From: JANXSS01 sp040385645
GTDB lineage: Bacteria; Pseudomonadota; Gammaproteobacteria; Burkholderiales; Burkholderiaceae_D
Reading direction: 5' to 3'
NCBI GenBank assembly: GCA_040385645.1
Contig: JAZKGZ010000016.1
Location: 123,888-187,887, forward strand
DNA length: 64,000 nucleotides
Below the pieces are notes generated by a model. That model did not search any database, was not told the DNA's origin, and saw only the letters and a program-made list of their open reading frames with translations. Each line of letters starts with the position of its first letter. Position 1 is the first letter of the stretch. A program made the translations under genes and the position numbers. Below are positions 1 to 8,091 of this stretch, one piece after another.

Positions 1-517
1 GCGACAAGCCCATTGAAGGCTCGTCAAGTAGCAATAGCTCGGGGTGGCTCATCAATGCACGGGCCATTGCCAGCATCTGCTGCTCGCCGCCCGACAACGT
101 GCCGGCCATCTGCGTGGCACGTTCTTTCAGACGCGGAAACACACCGAACCATCGCTCGATGTCGGCGTTGATCTGCGCTTTATCGTTACAGGTGAACGCA
201 CCCATCAAGAGGTTTTCGTGAATGGACATCCGGGTGAATACGCCACGCCCTTCAGGTACCATTGCCAAACCTTGTTTTACCAGCACAGATGCATTGACGC
301 CGACGATGGATTTGCCGAGGTACTCGATACGACCATCGACAGAACTTTGCGGCAGGGTACCGGTGATGGCTTTCAAGGTCGTGGTTTTGCCTGCGCCGTT
401 GGCACCGATCAAAGTAATCAACTCGCCGCGTTTGACTTCCAGATCGATACCCTTGACTGCTTGAATACCGCCATAAGCCACACATAAACCAGCAATTTTC
501 AATATGGTCTCGGCCAT
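1..517 (-). CDS. livF: Branched-chain amino acid ABC transporter ATPase LivF (partial, 3' end outside window)
   Basis: This is the second ATPase subunit of a LivFGHM-type high-affinity importer, acting on the cytoplasmic face of the inner membrane. Reading the minus strand from the ATG at 517 gives MAETILKIAGLCVAYGG, then a Walker A loop (GANGAGKTT), the ABC signature LSGGEQQ and Walker B LLLLDEP. About 172 codons are visible, against roughly 235 in the family, so the C-terminus lies beyond base 1. Its ATG overlaps the livG stop (TGATG), which indicates translational coupling. The true substrate (Leu/Ile/Val or another amide or amino acid) cannot be told without the binding protein, which is not in the window. 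Confidence 0.93.
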   Translation of the reverse strand, partial: MAETILKIAGLCVAYGGIQAVKGIDLEVKRGELITLIGANGAGKTTTLKAITGTLPQSSVDGRIEYLGKSIVGVNASVLVKQGLAMVPEGRGVFTRMSIHENLLMGAFTCNDKAQINADIERWFGVFPRLKERATQMAGTLSGGEQQMLAMARALMSHPELLLLDEPSMGLS

Positions 518-1332
518 CAGATCGATGCTCCCAGATAAGCTTCAATCACGGCTGGATTCTTTAAAATATCAGCGGGTATGCCTTCGGCGATACGCTTGCC
601 GTAATCCAGCACCGTCATGCGATCGCATAATCCCATCACCAGTTTGACGTCGTGTTCGATCAACAAAATCGTTTTTCCTTCACGCTTGATCTTCACCAGC
701 AATTCGCGTAATCCCAGTTTTTCCGTGGCATTCATGCCGGCTGCAGGTTCGTCGAGTGCCAGTAGTTTCGGATCGGTGGCAAGCGCACGGGCGATTTCGA
801 GCCGGCGCTGATCGCCGTAAGAGAGGTGCCGGGCGGTACGCTGCGCGAAATGCACGATACCGACGAAATCGAGCAATGCCATCGCCCGTAGCTGAATTGC
901 TTGTTCCTCTTCGCGTGCGGCACGCTGCCGAAAAATGGCGCCGAATATACCTTGATGGGTACGAACGTGGCGTCCAACCATGACGTTTTCGAGCGCCGTC
1001 ATGTCGTTGAACAAGCGGATATTTTGGAAGGTACGCGCGATGCCTGCTTTGGCGACTGCATGTGGAGCAGACGGTGAGTAAGGCACGCCAGCCAGCCTGA
1101 AGCTGCCGGCGTCTGGTTGATACAAGCCCGTGATGACGTTGAAGAACGTCGTCTTGCCGGCACCGTTCGGACCGATCAAGCCGTAGATTTCGCCTTGGGC
1201 GATACGAACGCCGACATCGGCCAGCGCCTGCAAACCGCCGAAGCGCTTGTACACGCCGGCGATATCGAGCACCGGCGACTTCGTTGCCAGGTTGGCATCG
1301 GGCATTAAGGGCGTTGTATATATTTCAGACAT
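517..1332 (-). CDS. livG: Branched-chain amino acid ABC transporter ATPase LivG
   Basis: First ATPase subunit of the LivFGHM importer, 271 residues from the chosen start. It shows Walker A GPNGAGKTT, the signature LSYGDQRRLEIARAL and Walker B LLALDEPAAGM, in the order typical of LivG. The frame is open for 35 more codons upstream, inside livM, but the MSEIYTTPLMP start lies just 8 bases after the livM stop and gives a normal family length, so I use it. There is no strong Shine-Dalgarno, which suggests coupling to livM. It is third in the order livH-livM-livG-livF. Confidence 0.93.
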   Translation of the reverse strand: MSEIYTTPLMPDANLATKSPVLDIAGVYKRFGGLQALADVGVRIAQGEIYGLIGPNGAGKTTFFNVITGLYQPDAGSFRLAGVPYSPSAPHAVAKAGIARTFQNIRLFNDMTALENVMVGRHVRTHQGIFGAIFRQRAAREEEQAIQLRAMALLDFVGIVHFAQRTARHLSYGDQRRLEIARALATDPKLLALDEPAAGMNATEKLGLRELLVKIKREGKTILLIEHDVKLVMGLCDRMTVLDYGKRIAEGIPADILKNPAVIEAYLGASI

Positions 1333-1340
1333 TGCAGCGG

Positions 1341-2570
1341 TCACGGCGTGGTGCTGCGTGGGAGGTTGACGTCGCCTGGGCTGACCGGCTGATCCACTGT
1401 CGCCGTGGGCCGGTCTTCGGCACGCGGGGCGGGCCACAGGCCGGCCGGGCGCTTTAGCATAATGATCACCATCGCCAATCCGTAGAGCAACTGGCGCAGT
1501 ACTTCGGCATCGATCAAAATCTTGCCGAATAGTGCCTGCTGCACCGGCTCGACGGTGTGCCGCAATACTTCCGGCAACGCTGCGAGAATCACTGCTCCCA
1601 GCACGACGCCCGGCACGTGTCCCATGCCACCCAGCACCACCATCGCCAGCACCGCGATCGACTCCGTCAGGGAAAACGATTCTGGCGAAACAAACCCCTG
1701 AAATGCGGCGAACATGGCACCGGCGACACCGCCGAAAGAGGCACCCATGGCGAAGGCCAACAATTTAATGTTGCGGGTGTTGATGCCCATTGCTCTAGCG
1801 GCAATTTCGTCTTCACGAATGGCGACGAACGCCCGCCCCAGGCGAGAATGCTGCAAGCGAATCGTGATGAAAATGATGGCGATGCACAATACTAAAAATA
1901 GAAAGTAATAGGCATTTACCGATGGCATGGAAAAATTACCGATCACGACCGTAGCCCGCGAGCCGGGTTCGCCAGCCAGCGACACCCCGAAGATGCGGAT
2001 CGGATCGATCATGTTGATGCCCTGCGGCCCATTGGTGATGTTGACCGGCGCGTTCAGATTATTCATGAAGATGCGAATAATTTCACCAAACCCGAGGGTG
2101 ACGATCGCCAGATAATCGCCACGCAATTTCAAGGTCGGTGCGCCGAGCAACGCACCGAATAGCGCAGCCATGGCCGCACCCAGCGGCACGATCAGCCAGA
2201 CCGATAAATGAATGCCATCCTTGGCGATCTCAGGGCCGAACACCCAAAGCAACGCATTGCCCACCGCCGGATAGGTATTGACGAACGATTCCAGCACCGC
2301 AGCAAATTGCGGTGAGGCCAGCAGCGCCGTCATGTACGCGCCCAGCGCATAGAAAGCGATGTAACCGAGATCGAGCAGGCCGGCAAAGCCGACGACGATG
2401 TTCAAACCCAACGCCAGCATAATGTAGAGCAGCGCGAAATCCATGATGCGCACCCAGGAGTTGCCGAAATTGGCGGCAATGAACGGGAAAGCGATCAGCA
2501 CCAGTCCTAGCAGCGCCAGGCCGAGGTAAGTGCGGTGCGGATTGCGTTTGAGGTCGAAGTAATAAGGCAT
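1341..2570 (-). CDS. livM: Branched-chain amino acid ABC transporter permease LivM
   Basis: Inner-membrane permease of the LivFGHM system, 409 residues. It is strongly hydrophobic with about nine to ten predicted membrane spans, and carries the LivM-type segments ALGLNIVVGFAGLLDLGY near residue 55 and GDYLAIVTLGFGEIIRI near residue 150. The conserved cytoplasmic EAA-like loop FVAIREDEIAARAMGIN lies near residue 245. The hydrophilic tail after about residue 370 is longer than in many homologues. livH ends six bases upstream of its start, consistent with one operon. Confidence 0.92.
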   Translation of the reverse strand: MPYYFDLKRNPHRTYLGLALLGLVLIAFPFIAANFGNSWVRIMDFALLYIMLALGLNIVVGFAGLLDLGYIAFYALGAYMTALLASPQFAAVLESFVNTYPAVGNALLWVFGPEIAKDGIHLSVWLIVPLGAAMAALFGALLGAPTLKLRGDYLAIVTLGFGEIIRIFMNNLNAPVNITNGPQGINMIDPIRIFGVSLAGEPGSRATVVIGNFSMPSVNAYYFLFLVLCIAIIFITIRLQHSRLGRAFVAIREDEIAARAMGINTRNIKLLAFAMGASFGGVAGAMFAAFQGFVSPESFSLTESIAVLAMVVLGGMGHVPGVVLGAVILAALPEVLRHTVEPVQQALFGKILIDAEVLRQLLYGLAMVIIMLKRPAGLWPAPRAEDRPTATVDQPVSPGDVNLPRSTTP

Positions 2571-2576
2571 GGTGGC

Positions 2577-3506
2577 TCAGGCGCGATCAGCCACGCGTTC
2601 ACCCATGATGCCGGAGGGTCGTAGCGTCAAGACGATGATGAGAACGACGAAAGCAAAGATATCCTGATATTGACTACCGAGGAAATTACCTGTTAGCTCG
2701 CCGATGTAGCCGGCACCCAGGCTTTCGATCAGGCCGAGTAAGATACCGCCGATCATGGCACCGTAGATATTGCCGATGCCGCCCAGTACCGCAGCAGAAA
2801 ATGCTTTGAGCCCCGGTACGAAACCCATGGCGAACTGTGCCGATGCATAGGTTGCGCCCCACATTACCCCGGCCACCGCAGCCAGAGCAGCACCGATAGC
2901 AAACGTCAGGACGATCACTCGATTCGAATCGACGCCCATCAGCCCTGCCACCCGCGGGTTTTCAGCGGTGGCGCGCATGGCGCGTCCCATCCGGGTTTTT
3001 TCGACCACGAACACGAGTGCCAGCATCGAGAGCGTCGACAACGTCAGCAGCATCACCTGAGTCGGCGTGATCAATGCGCCGAAAATATCGTACGAGACCG
3101 ATGGCATGACTTGCGGAAAAACGATCGGGCTGCGCCCCCAGATCATCATCGCCAGCGTCTGCAAAAGCATCGACACGCCGATTGCGGTAATCAACGGTGC
3201 CAGGCGCGGCGCATTACGCAGCTTACGATAGGCAACCCTTTCGATCAGCAGATTGACGCCGATGCACACCGGTATTGCGCCACCGATGGCGATCAACAAT
3301 TTGACGATACCTGGCAAATCCGGTGCAACCGTCTGCACGAAATTGAGGATAGTGATTCCGACCATCGCACCGATCATCAACACGTCGCCATGGGCAAAGT
3401 TGATGAGATTCAGTACGCCGTAGACCATGGTGTAACCCAGTGCCACAAGGGCATACATGCTGCCCAACACCAGACCGTTGACGACCTGCTGAATGAAGGT
3501 TTCCAT
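2577..3506 (-). CDS. livH: Branched-chain amino acid ABC transporter permease LivH
   Basis: Second inner-membrane permease of the LivFGHM system, 309 residues with about eight membrane spans. The N-terminus (QQVVNGLVLGSMYALVALGY) and the LINFAHGD segment are characteristic of LivH. The internal MRATAENPRVAGLMGVD loop is the likely ATPase contact. It is the first liv gene seen. Upstream lie 179 gene-free bases before convergently transcribed material ends and ispH is read toward it, so the binding-protein gene livK is not adjacent here and must be elsewhere. Confidence 0.92.
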   Translation of the reverse strand: METFIQQVVNGLVLGSMYALVALGYTMVYGVLNLINFAHGDVLMIGAMVGITILNFVQTVAPDLPGIVKLLIAIGGAIPVCIGVNLLIERVAYRKLRNAPRLAPLITAIGVSMLLQTLAMMIWGRSPIVFPQVMPSVSYDIFGALITPTQVMLLTLSTLSMLALVFVVEKTRMGRAMRATAENPRVAGLMGVDSNRVIVLTFAIGAALAAVAGVMWGATYASAQFAMGFVPGLKAFSAAVLGGIGNIYGAMIGGILLGLIESLGAGYIGELTGNFLGSQYQDIFAFVVLIIVLTLRPSGIMGERVADRA

Positions 3507-3685
3507 GGAGGCGGGTTTTTCCGTAAGGGGTGGGAGGGGTAGGGGTATTCACGCGCCGGGCAGCGCATTTATTCACTACAGCAATAACCATTCCTGCCTG
3601 CAACCCGGCCAAATTATACCGAACGGGTTTTTACCGGGGCGATTATTTTACAGCCACAAGATTCATGCTGTGGCGAAACACCTTA

Positions 3686-4633
3686 TCAAGTATTCGCCGA
3701 CCCGGTATTCGCCAACCCCTTAGGCAGCGGAAAAATTACGTGTTCATTTACACCCTCGAGTACCCGAACGCTTTTTGCACCCAGCGCCTTTAAGCGGTCG
3801 ATCACTGCCTGGACCAATACTTCCGGCGCCGACGCGCCAGCTGTTACTCCAACCCGCAGTACGCCTTCGACCCAGGCTGGATCGATTTGCGCCGCATTAT
3901 CGACCATATAAGCCGTCGTGCCTTTTTTCTCGGCCACTTCCCGCAGGCGGTTGGAGTTGGAACTGTTCGGGCTACCTACTACGATCACCACGTCGACTTG
4001 CGGTGCCATGAACTTGACCGCCTCTTGCCGGTTCGTAGTGGCGTAACAAATATCGCCCTTTTTCGGCTCAGCGATCAGCGGGAAACGTTGCTTGATGGCA
4101 GCGATGATGTCGGCCGTATCGTCCACCGAAAGTGTCGTTTGCGTAACATAAGCGAGCAAAGCTGGATCGCGCACCTGCAGGCCGGCGACGTCTTCCACGG
4201 TTTCGACCAGATACATACCTTGCTCGGTTTGGCCCATCGTGCCCTCGACTTCCGGATGGCCGTCGTGGCCGATCATAATTATTTCACGCTCTTCACGGCG
4301 CATTTTGGCGACCTCGACATGTACCTTGGTCACCAACGGGCAGGTTGCATCGAAAATACGAAGCCCGCGCTCCTGCGCCTCGCGTTGAATTGCCCGTGAA
4401 ACACCATGGGCAGAAAAAATCACGGTGTTGCCAGGGGGAACATCTACCAATTCTTCGATAAATATCGCCCCTTTTTTGCGCAAGTCCTCAACCACGTAAG
4501 CGTTATGTACGATTTCATGACGTACGAATATCGGTGCGCCGAACTCTACGAGCGCACGTTCGACGATTTCGATTGCCCGATCGACGCCAGCACAAAAACC
4601 ACGCGGCTGCGCTAGCAATACTTCTTTGTCCAT
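3686..4633 (-). CDS. ispH: 4-hydroxy-3-methylbut-2-enyl diphosphate reductase IspH (LytB)
   Basis: Last enzyme of the MEP isoprenoid pathway: it reduces HMBPP to IPP and DMAPP in the cytosol with a [4Fe-4S] cluster. The 315 residues match the family length. The three cluster cysteines are visible in PRGFCAGVDRA (about 14), DATCPLVTKVH (about 98) and DICYATTNRQ (about 198). The TNRQ and SSNSNRL substrate-binding segments are present. It follows fkpB by 39 bases on the same strand, the usual ispH-fkpB pairing of proteobacteria. The last ten codons derive from a 15-bp imperfect tandem duplication. Confidence 0.96.
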   Translation of the reverse strand: MDKEVLLAQPRGFCAGVDRAIEIVERALVEFGAPIFVRHEIVHNAYVVEDLRKKGAIFIEELVDVPPGNTVIFSAHGVSRAIQREAQERGLRIFDATCPLVTKVHVEVAKMRREEREIIMIGHDGHPEVEGTMGQTEQGMYLVETVEDVAGLQVRDPALLAYVTQTTLSVDDTADIIAAIKQRFPLIAEPKKGDICYATTNRQEAVKFMAPQVDVVIVVGSPNSSNSNRLREVAEKKGTTAYMVDNAAQIDPAWVEGVLRVGVTAGASAPEVLVQAVIDRLKALGAKSVRVLEGVNEHVIFPLPKGLANTGSANT

Positions 4634-4672
4634 GATTATATGATTTCTCTATTTGATCGGTCTCTACAAAAT

Positions 4673-5164
4673 TCACAAGATTCCAATGATTTGCACCGTG
4701 AAATTGACGGGCCGCCCTGCCAATGGATGATTAAAGTCGAACAACGCGCCGTCGGCATCGATCTCCCGTAGTACGCCGGCGAAGCGGCCGCCCGCAGGCG
4801 CTGCGAACTCCACCAAGTCACCGACGACATATGCTTCACCGATTGCCGAATTTTCTTGTAAGGTCGCCTTCGACACGCGCTGTACCAGGTCTGGATTGCG
4901 TGGCCCGAAGGCGGCTTCGGCTCCAAGTTCGAAAGTAGTCGTCGCACCCTCGGCCAAACCCAACAAACACGCTTCGAGCAATGGCGAGAGCTGGCCTTGT
5001 CCTAACTGTAACGTGGCTGGATTATCGTTGAATGTGGTGACGATATCGATACCGTCTACCGTTGCCAAGCGGTAATGCAGCGTAATAAATGCGCCTTCGC
5101 TGACAATTCGCCCTTCGGTTGCGCTCTGGCCTTCGGTGACGTCCTTTGATATTAAATTTGACAT
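4673..5164 (-). CDS. fkpB: FKBP-type peptidyl-prolyl isomerase, SlpA/FkpB type
   Basis: Probable cis-trans prolyl isomerase with chaperone activity in the cytoplasm. The 163-residue product has the FKBP-SlpA layout: an FKBP half (ITLHYRL, then LGQGQLSPLLEACLLGLAEG near residue 55), an inserted-flap region with AFGPRNPDLVQ, and the closing DFNHPLAGRPVNFTVQIIGI strand. The N-terminal 20 residues before EGRIVSEG look unstructured. It is transcribed with ispH and divergently from radC; the roughly 120 bases between the two starts must hold both promoters. Confidence 0.9.
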   Translation of the reverse strand: MSNLISKDVTEGQSATEGRIVSEGAFITLHYRLATVDGIDIVTTFNDNPATLQLGQGQLSPLLEACLLGLAEGATTTFELGAEAAFGPRNPDLVQRVSKATLQENSAIGEAYVVGDLVEFAAPAGGRFAGVLREIDADGALFDFNHPLAGRPVNFTVQIIGIL

Positions 5165-5288
5165 TGCCGATTAAAGTGATGTGATAACGTTTCATTTTAA
5201 GCTGCTTCGCTCTCCGATGCAGCCTCATCTCTCTGAAACACAACCTCGTGGTACCAGTGGGTGCCCCACGATTCACACTTCCAAACTC

Positions 5289-5963
5289 ATGGCAATCACC
5301 GATTGGCCTGTCGATCTGCGTCCGCGTGAACGTTTGATTCGTCTTGGTCCTCAAGCACTTTCCGATGCAGAATTACTGGCAGTATTTTTACGTGTGGGCG
5401 TCAGTGGTAAGAGCGCCGTCGACCTCGGGCGGGACATGCTCAGCCACTTCGGCTCACTGAATGCTCTATTTGCGGCAACGCTACCCGATTTTTCCGTGCT
5501 CAACGGCTTAGGCCCTGCAAAATACGCTCAGCTACAAGCTGTGCTCGAACTCGCCCGACGCTCCCTGGGAGAAAATTTGCAGGCCGGCGTAATCCTTTCG
5601 GCTCCTTCGACGGTCAAGCAATATCTGCAGCTATTTTTCTCCGGTCAGGCGCATGAATCGTTCGTCGTACTGTTTCTGGACGTACGTAATCGTTTGATTG
5701 CAGCTGACGAAATGTTTCGGGGCACGCTCACACATACCAGTGTCTATCCACGCGAAGTAGTGAAAAGCGCGTTACGTCATAATGCCGCCAGCGTCATCCT
5801 CTCTCACAATCACCCGTCCGGCAGCACCGAGCCCAGCAACGCCGATATCGCCTTGACAGCAACTTTGCAACAGGCTTTGAGGCTCATTGATGTACGGGTA
5901 TTGGATCACTTCGTCATTGCCTCTAGTGCCGTGCATTCTTTCGCCGAGCATGGGCAAATGTAA
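5289..5963 (+). CDS. radC: RadC/UPF0758 family JAMM-domain protein
   Basis: The product (224 residues from MAITDWPVDLRPRERL) has an N-terminal helix-hairpin-helix-like segment (LNGLGPAKYAQLQA) and a C-terminal MPN/JAMM domain with the metal motif HNHPSGSTEPSNAD and an upstream Glu. The family was once called a DNA repair protein, but its activity is not settled. I choose the ATG at 5289 because family members start at this motif; the frame is open 36 codons further upstream with an unrelated sequence. It is divergent from fkpB and upstream of rpmB. Confidence 0.9.
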   Translation: MAITDWPVDLRPRERLIRLGPQALSDAELLAVFLRVGVSGKSAVDLGRDMLSHFGSLNALFAATLPDFSVLNGLGPAKYAQLQAVLELARRSLGENLQAGVILSAPSTVKQYLQLFFSGQAHESFVVLFLDVRNRLIAADEMFRGTLTHTSVYPREVVKSALRHNAASVILSHNHPSGSTEPSNADIALTATLQQALRLIDVRVLDHFVIASSAVHSFAEHGQM

Positions 5964-6038
5964 GGTCGGATTACCTACAAACGCTAAAAATATTAAATTT
6001 ATAGAATACAAAAAGACACAATTGTTTTTCGCAACTCA

Positions 6039-6067
6039 TTGATAAAACTCGATTTTTTCGCTATAGT
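6039..6067 (+). promoter_or_regulatory. Sigma-70-type promoter of rpmB-rpmG
   Basis: TTGATA and TATAGT hexamers are separated by exactly 17 bases, in an AT-rich stretch ending about 40 bases upstream of the rpmB start. The -35 matches five of six and the -10 five of six consensus positions, which fits a strongly expressed ribosomal-protein operon. Confidence 0.75.
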
Positions 6068-6108
6068 CGTGGCTTTTCCAGATTCGGAAATATTTTAGGG
6101 AGCAATCT

Positions 6109-6345
6109 ATGGCACGTGTCTGCCAAGTCACCGGGAAAAAGCCGATGGTCGGCAATAATGTTTCCCACGCAAACAACAAAACCAAGCGCCGCTTTTTGCC
6201 GAACTTGCAAAACCGTCGCATTTTCGTCGAGTCTGAAAACCGTTGGGTATCGCTACGTTTATCCAACGCTGGCTTACGTGTGATCGACAAGTTAGGTATC
6301 GACGCGGTGCTGCTCGACATGCGTGCGCGCGGCGAGAAAATTTGA
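6109..6345 (+). CDS. rpmB: 50S ribosomal protein L28
   Basis: Structural protein of the large ribosomal subunit, 78 residues, the full family length. It starts MARVCQVTGKKPMVGNNVSH and has the conserved RRFLPNLQNRRIFVES segment. It is preceded by AGGGAG at normal spacing and a clear sigma-70 promoter. It is followed after 60 bases by rpmG, and the two share the terminator beyond rpmG. Confidence 0.97.
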   Translation: MARVCQVTGKKPMVGNNVSHANNKTKRRFLPNLQNRRIFVESENRWVSLRLSNAGLRVIDKLGIDAVLLDMRARGEKI

Positions 6346-6405
6346 TCGTCAGGTTCGATCGAATAGACGAATAGCGATTCATCCAAATTTGCATAAGGAA
6401 CCATC

Positions 6406-6573
6406 ATGGCTAAATCCGGCCGCGACAAAATCAAGCTGGAATCGACCGCAGGGACGGGTCATTTCTACACAACGACGAAGAACAAGCGCACCACGCCTGA
6501 AAAAATGTCGATCATGAAATTCGATCCAAAAGTGCGTAAGCATGTGGAATACAAGGAAACGAAAATCAAGTAG
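6406..6573 (+). CDS. rpmG: 50S ribosomal protein L33
   Basis: A short 55-residue gene beginning MAKSGRDKIKLESTAGTGH and ending EYKETKIK. It lacks the CxxC pairs of zinc-binding L33, so it is the zinc-independent (C-) form, as usual in betaproteobacteria. AAGGAA lies seven bases before the ATG. It is second and last in the rpmB operon. Confidence 0.96.
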   Translation: MAKSGRDKIKLESTAGTGHFYTTTKNKRTTPEKMSIMKFDPKVRKHVEYKETKIK

Positions 6574-6598
6574 TCATTTCGATTTGGGTACAAAGAGA

Positions 6599-6634
6599 GC
6601 CTGACCTGCATACTGTAGTCGGGCTTTTTTTATT
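6599..6634 (+). terminator. Rho-independent terminator after rpmG
   Basis: Stem GCCTGAC pairs with GTCGGGC (one G-T wobble) around a 12-base loop and is followed by seven T and then ATT. It lies 25 bases after the rpmG stop and would end the ribosomal operon. Confidence 0.8.
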
Positions 6635-6713
6635 GTGAATGTCGCTTTCGTATCAACTCTGCATTGCCACAGCACTGCCCTTGGCGCTGTCCTGAAATTC
6701 CCAGATGCCAGTC

Positions 6714-6742
6714 GTAAAAAAAGCCCGGAATCCGGGCTTTTC
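6714..6742 (-). terminator. Rho-independent terminator after the desaturase gene
   Basis: Nearly perfect hairpin AAAAGCCCGGA / ATCCGGGCTTTT. Read on the minus strand the stem is followed by a run of T. It lies 20 bases beyond the stop of the minus-strand desaturase gene. Some termination from the plus strand is also possible. Confidence 0.8.
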
Positions 6743-6761
6743 AAATGCTGATTTTTAACTA

Positions 6762-7970
6762 TCAGGAATAGGTTCGCAAACGTAGTGAAAATTCCTGCAA
6801 TGCGCGGATGCCCGACGTTTCGGCACGTACGCACCAGTCTTGCAGCTGATGTAACAATTGGTCGCGGCTGGCATGCGAACGCTCCCAAATGCTGCCCAAT
6901 TCCACCCGCATTTCGTGCATGGTCTTTAGCGCGGTGCTGTGGGCGAACAATTCGCTTAATTGTTGAAGTTGGGGTACGCCGAGTTTAGCCGGCTCGCTTT
7001 GCAACAGCCTGCGCGAAGCCCGGAGGACGCTCGGCTTGAAATGCCGCTTTTGCTTCAGGTGTACCAGTTCATCACGCCAAGTGTACTTCACCGATTTTGC
7101 GTATTTCGCCATGACATCGTAGCGGTTGGCAATCACCGACTGCAAAGTCTCGAGATCGGCGACGATTTTCTGGCGGTCGAATTTCGGTGCAGGTGCGACT
7201 TTCTTGACCGTCGCCAAACCTAAGATTTCCAGAATGCGTATGTACATCCAGCCGATGTCGAATTCATACCATTTCGACGACATCTTCGCGGAAGTGCCAA
7301 AGGTGTGGTGGTTATTATGTAACTCCTCGCCACCGATCAAAATTCCCAAGGGGAAAATATTCCGCGATGCATCGGCGCAATCGTAATTGCGATAGCCCCA
7401 GAAGTGGCCGATACCGTTAATGATGCCGGCAGCCATGATTGGCGTCCATAACATCTGTACTGCCCAAACTGTCAAGCCAATCGCACCGAACAATGAAATG
7501 TTGATGACTGCCATTAATGCCAAGCCCTGCCAACTGAAGCGGCTGTAGAGATTGCGCTCGATCCAGTCATTGGGAGTACCGTGTCCGTATTTGTCGCAGG
7601 TTTCCTGGACTTTGGATTCGATACGGTATAGCTCGGAGCCTTCCAGCAACACTTTCTTGATGCCGCGCGTGACCGGGCTATGAGGATCTTCTTCGGTTTC
7701 GCACTTCGCATGATGCTTGCGATGCACCGCTGCCCATTCTTTGGTAACCATGCCGGTGGTGAGCCATAACCAAAATCTGAAAAAATGGCTCGGCAAGGCA
7801 TGCAGCTCCAACGCCCTGTGCGCCTGGCAACGATGTAGGAAGATCGTGATGCTGGCAATGGTAATGTGCGTTACCACCAGCGTATAGACCAATGTTTGCC
7901 ACCCAGTGGCGTCTAACAAGCCGTGCGCAAAAAATTGCAGAACAGCATCAAAAATCGCATTCAAACTCAT
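6762..7970 (-). CDS. Acyl-CoA/acyl-lipid delta-9 fatty acid desaturase
   Basis: Membrane-bound di-iron desaturase of 402 residues that would introduce a double bond into saturated acyl chains at the inner membrane. The three histidine boxes are HRCQAH (about 47), HRKHH (about 84) and HNNHH (about 218). Two hydrophobic hairpins flank them (about 10-75 and 150-185). The C-terminal 150 residues are soluble, charged and helical, longer than in minimal desaturases but common in betaproteobacterial members. It has its own terminator and sits upstream of the mscS-rsmB-purN group on the same strand. Confidence 0.92.
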   Translation of the reverse strand: MSLNAIFDAVLQFFAHGLLDATGWQTLVYTLVVTHITIASITIFLHRCQAHRALELHALPSHFFRFWLWLTTGMVTKEWAAVHRKHHAKCETEEDPHSPVTRGIKKVLLEGSELYRIESKVQETCDKYGHGTPNDWIERNLYSRFSWQGLALMAVINISLFGAIGLTVWAVQMLWTPIMAAGIINGIGHFWGYRNYDCADASRNIFPLGILIGGEELHNNHHTFGTSAKMSSKWYEFDIGWMYIRILEILGLATVKKVAPAPKFDRQKIVADLETLQSVIANRYDVMAKYAKSVKYTWRDELVHLKQKRHFKPSVLRASRRLLQSEPAKLGVPQLQQLSELFAHSTALKTMHEMRVELGSIWERSHASRDQLLHQLQDWCVRAETSGIRALQEFSLRLRTYS

Positions 7971-8091
7971 TCGTGCTCCAAAAAAAATGGCCTTGTTCCA
8001 TGACGAGGATCAAGCTGATAACAGGTAAGCCTGACAAAACTCCGGAATGATTGTACGCGGTTTAGCAATTGTATTCGGGGGAGCGCTGTTT

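Noticed and set aside
1..3506. Urea or amide transporter instead of LivFGHM
   Set aside because: The order and motifs fit LivHMGF and no urease or amidase genes are adjacent, though the substrate cannot be proven without the binding protein.
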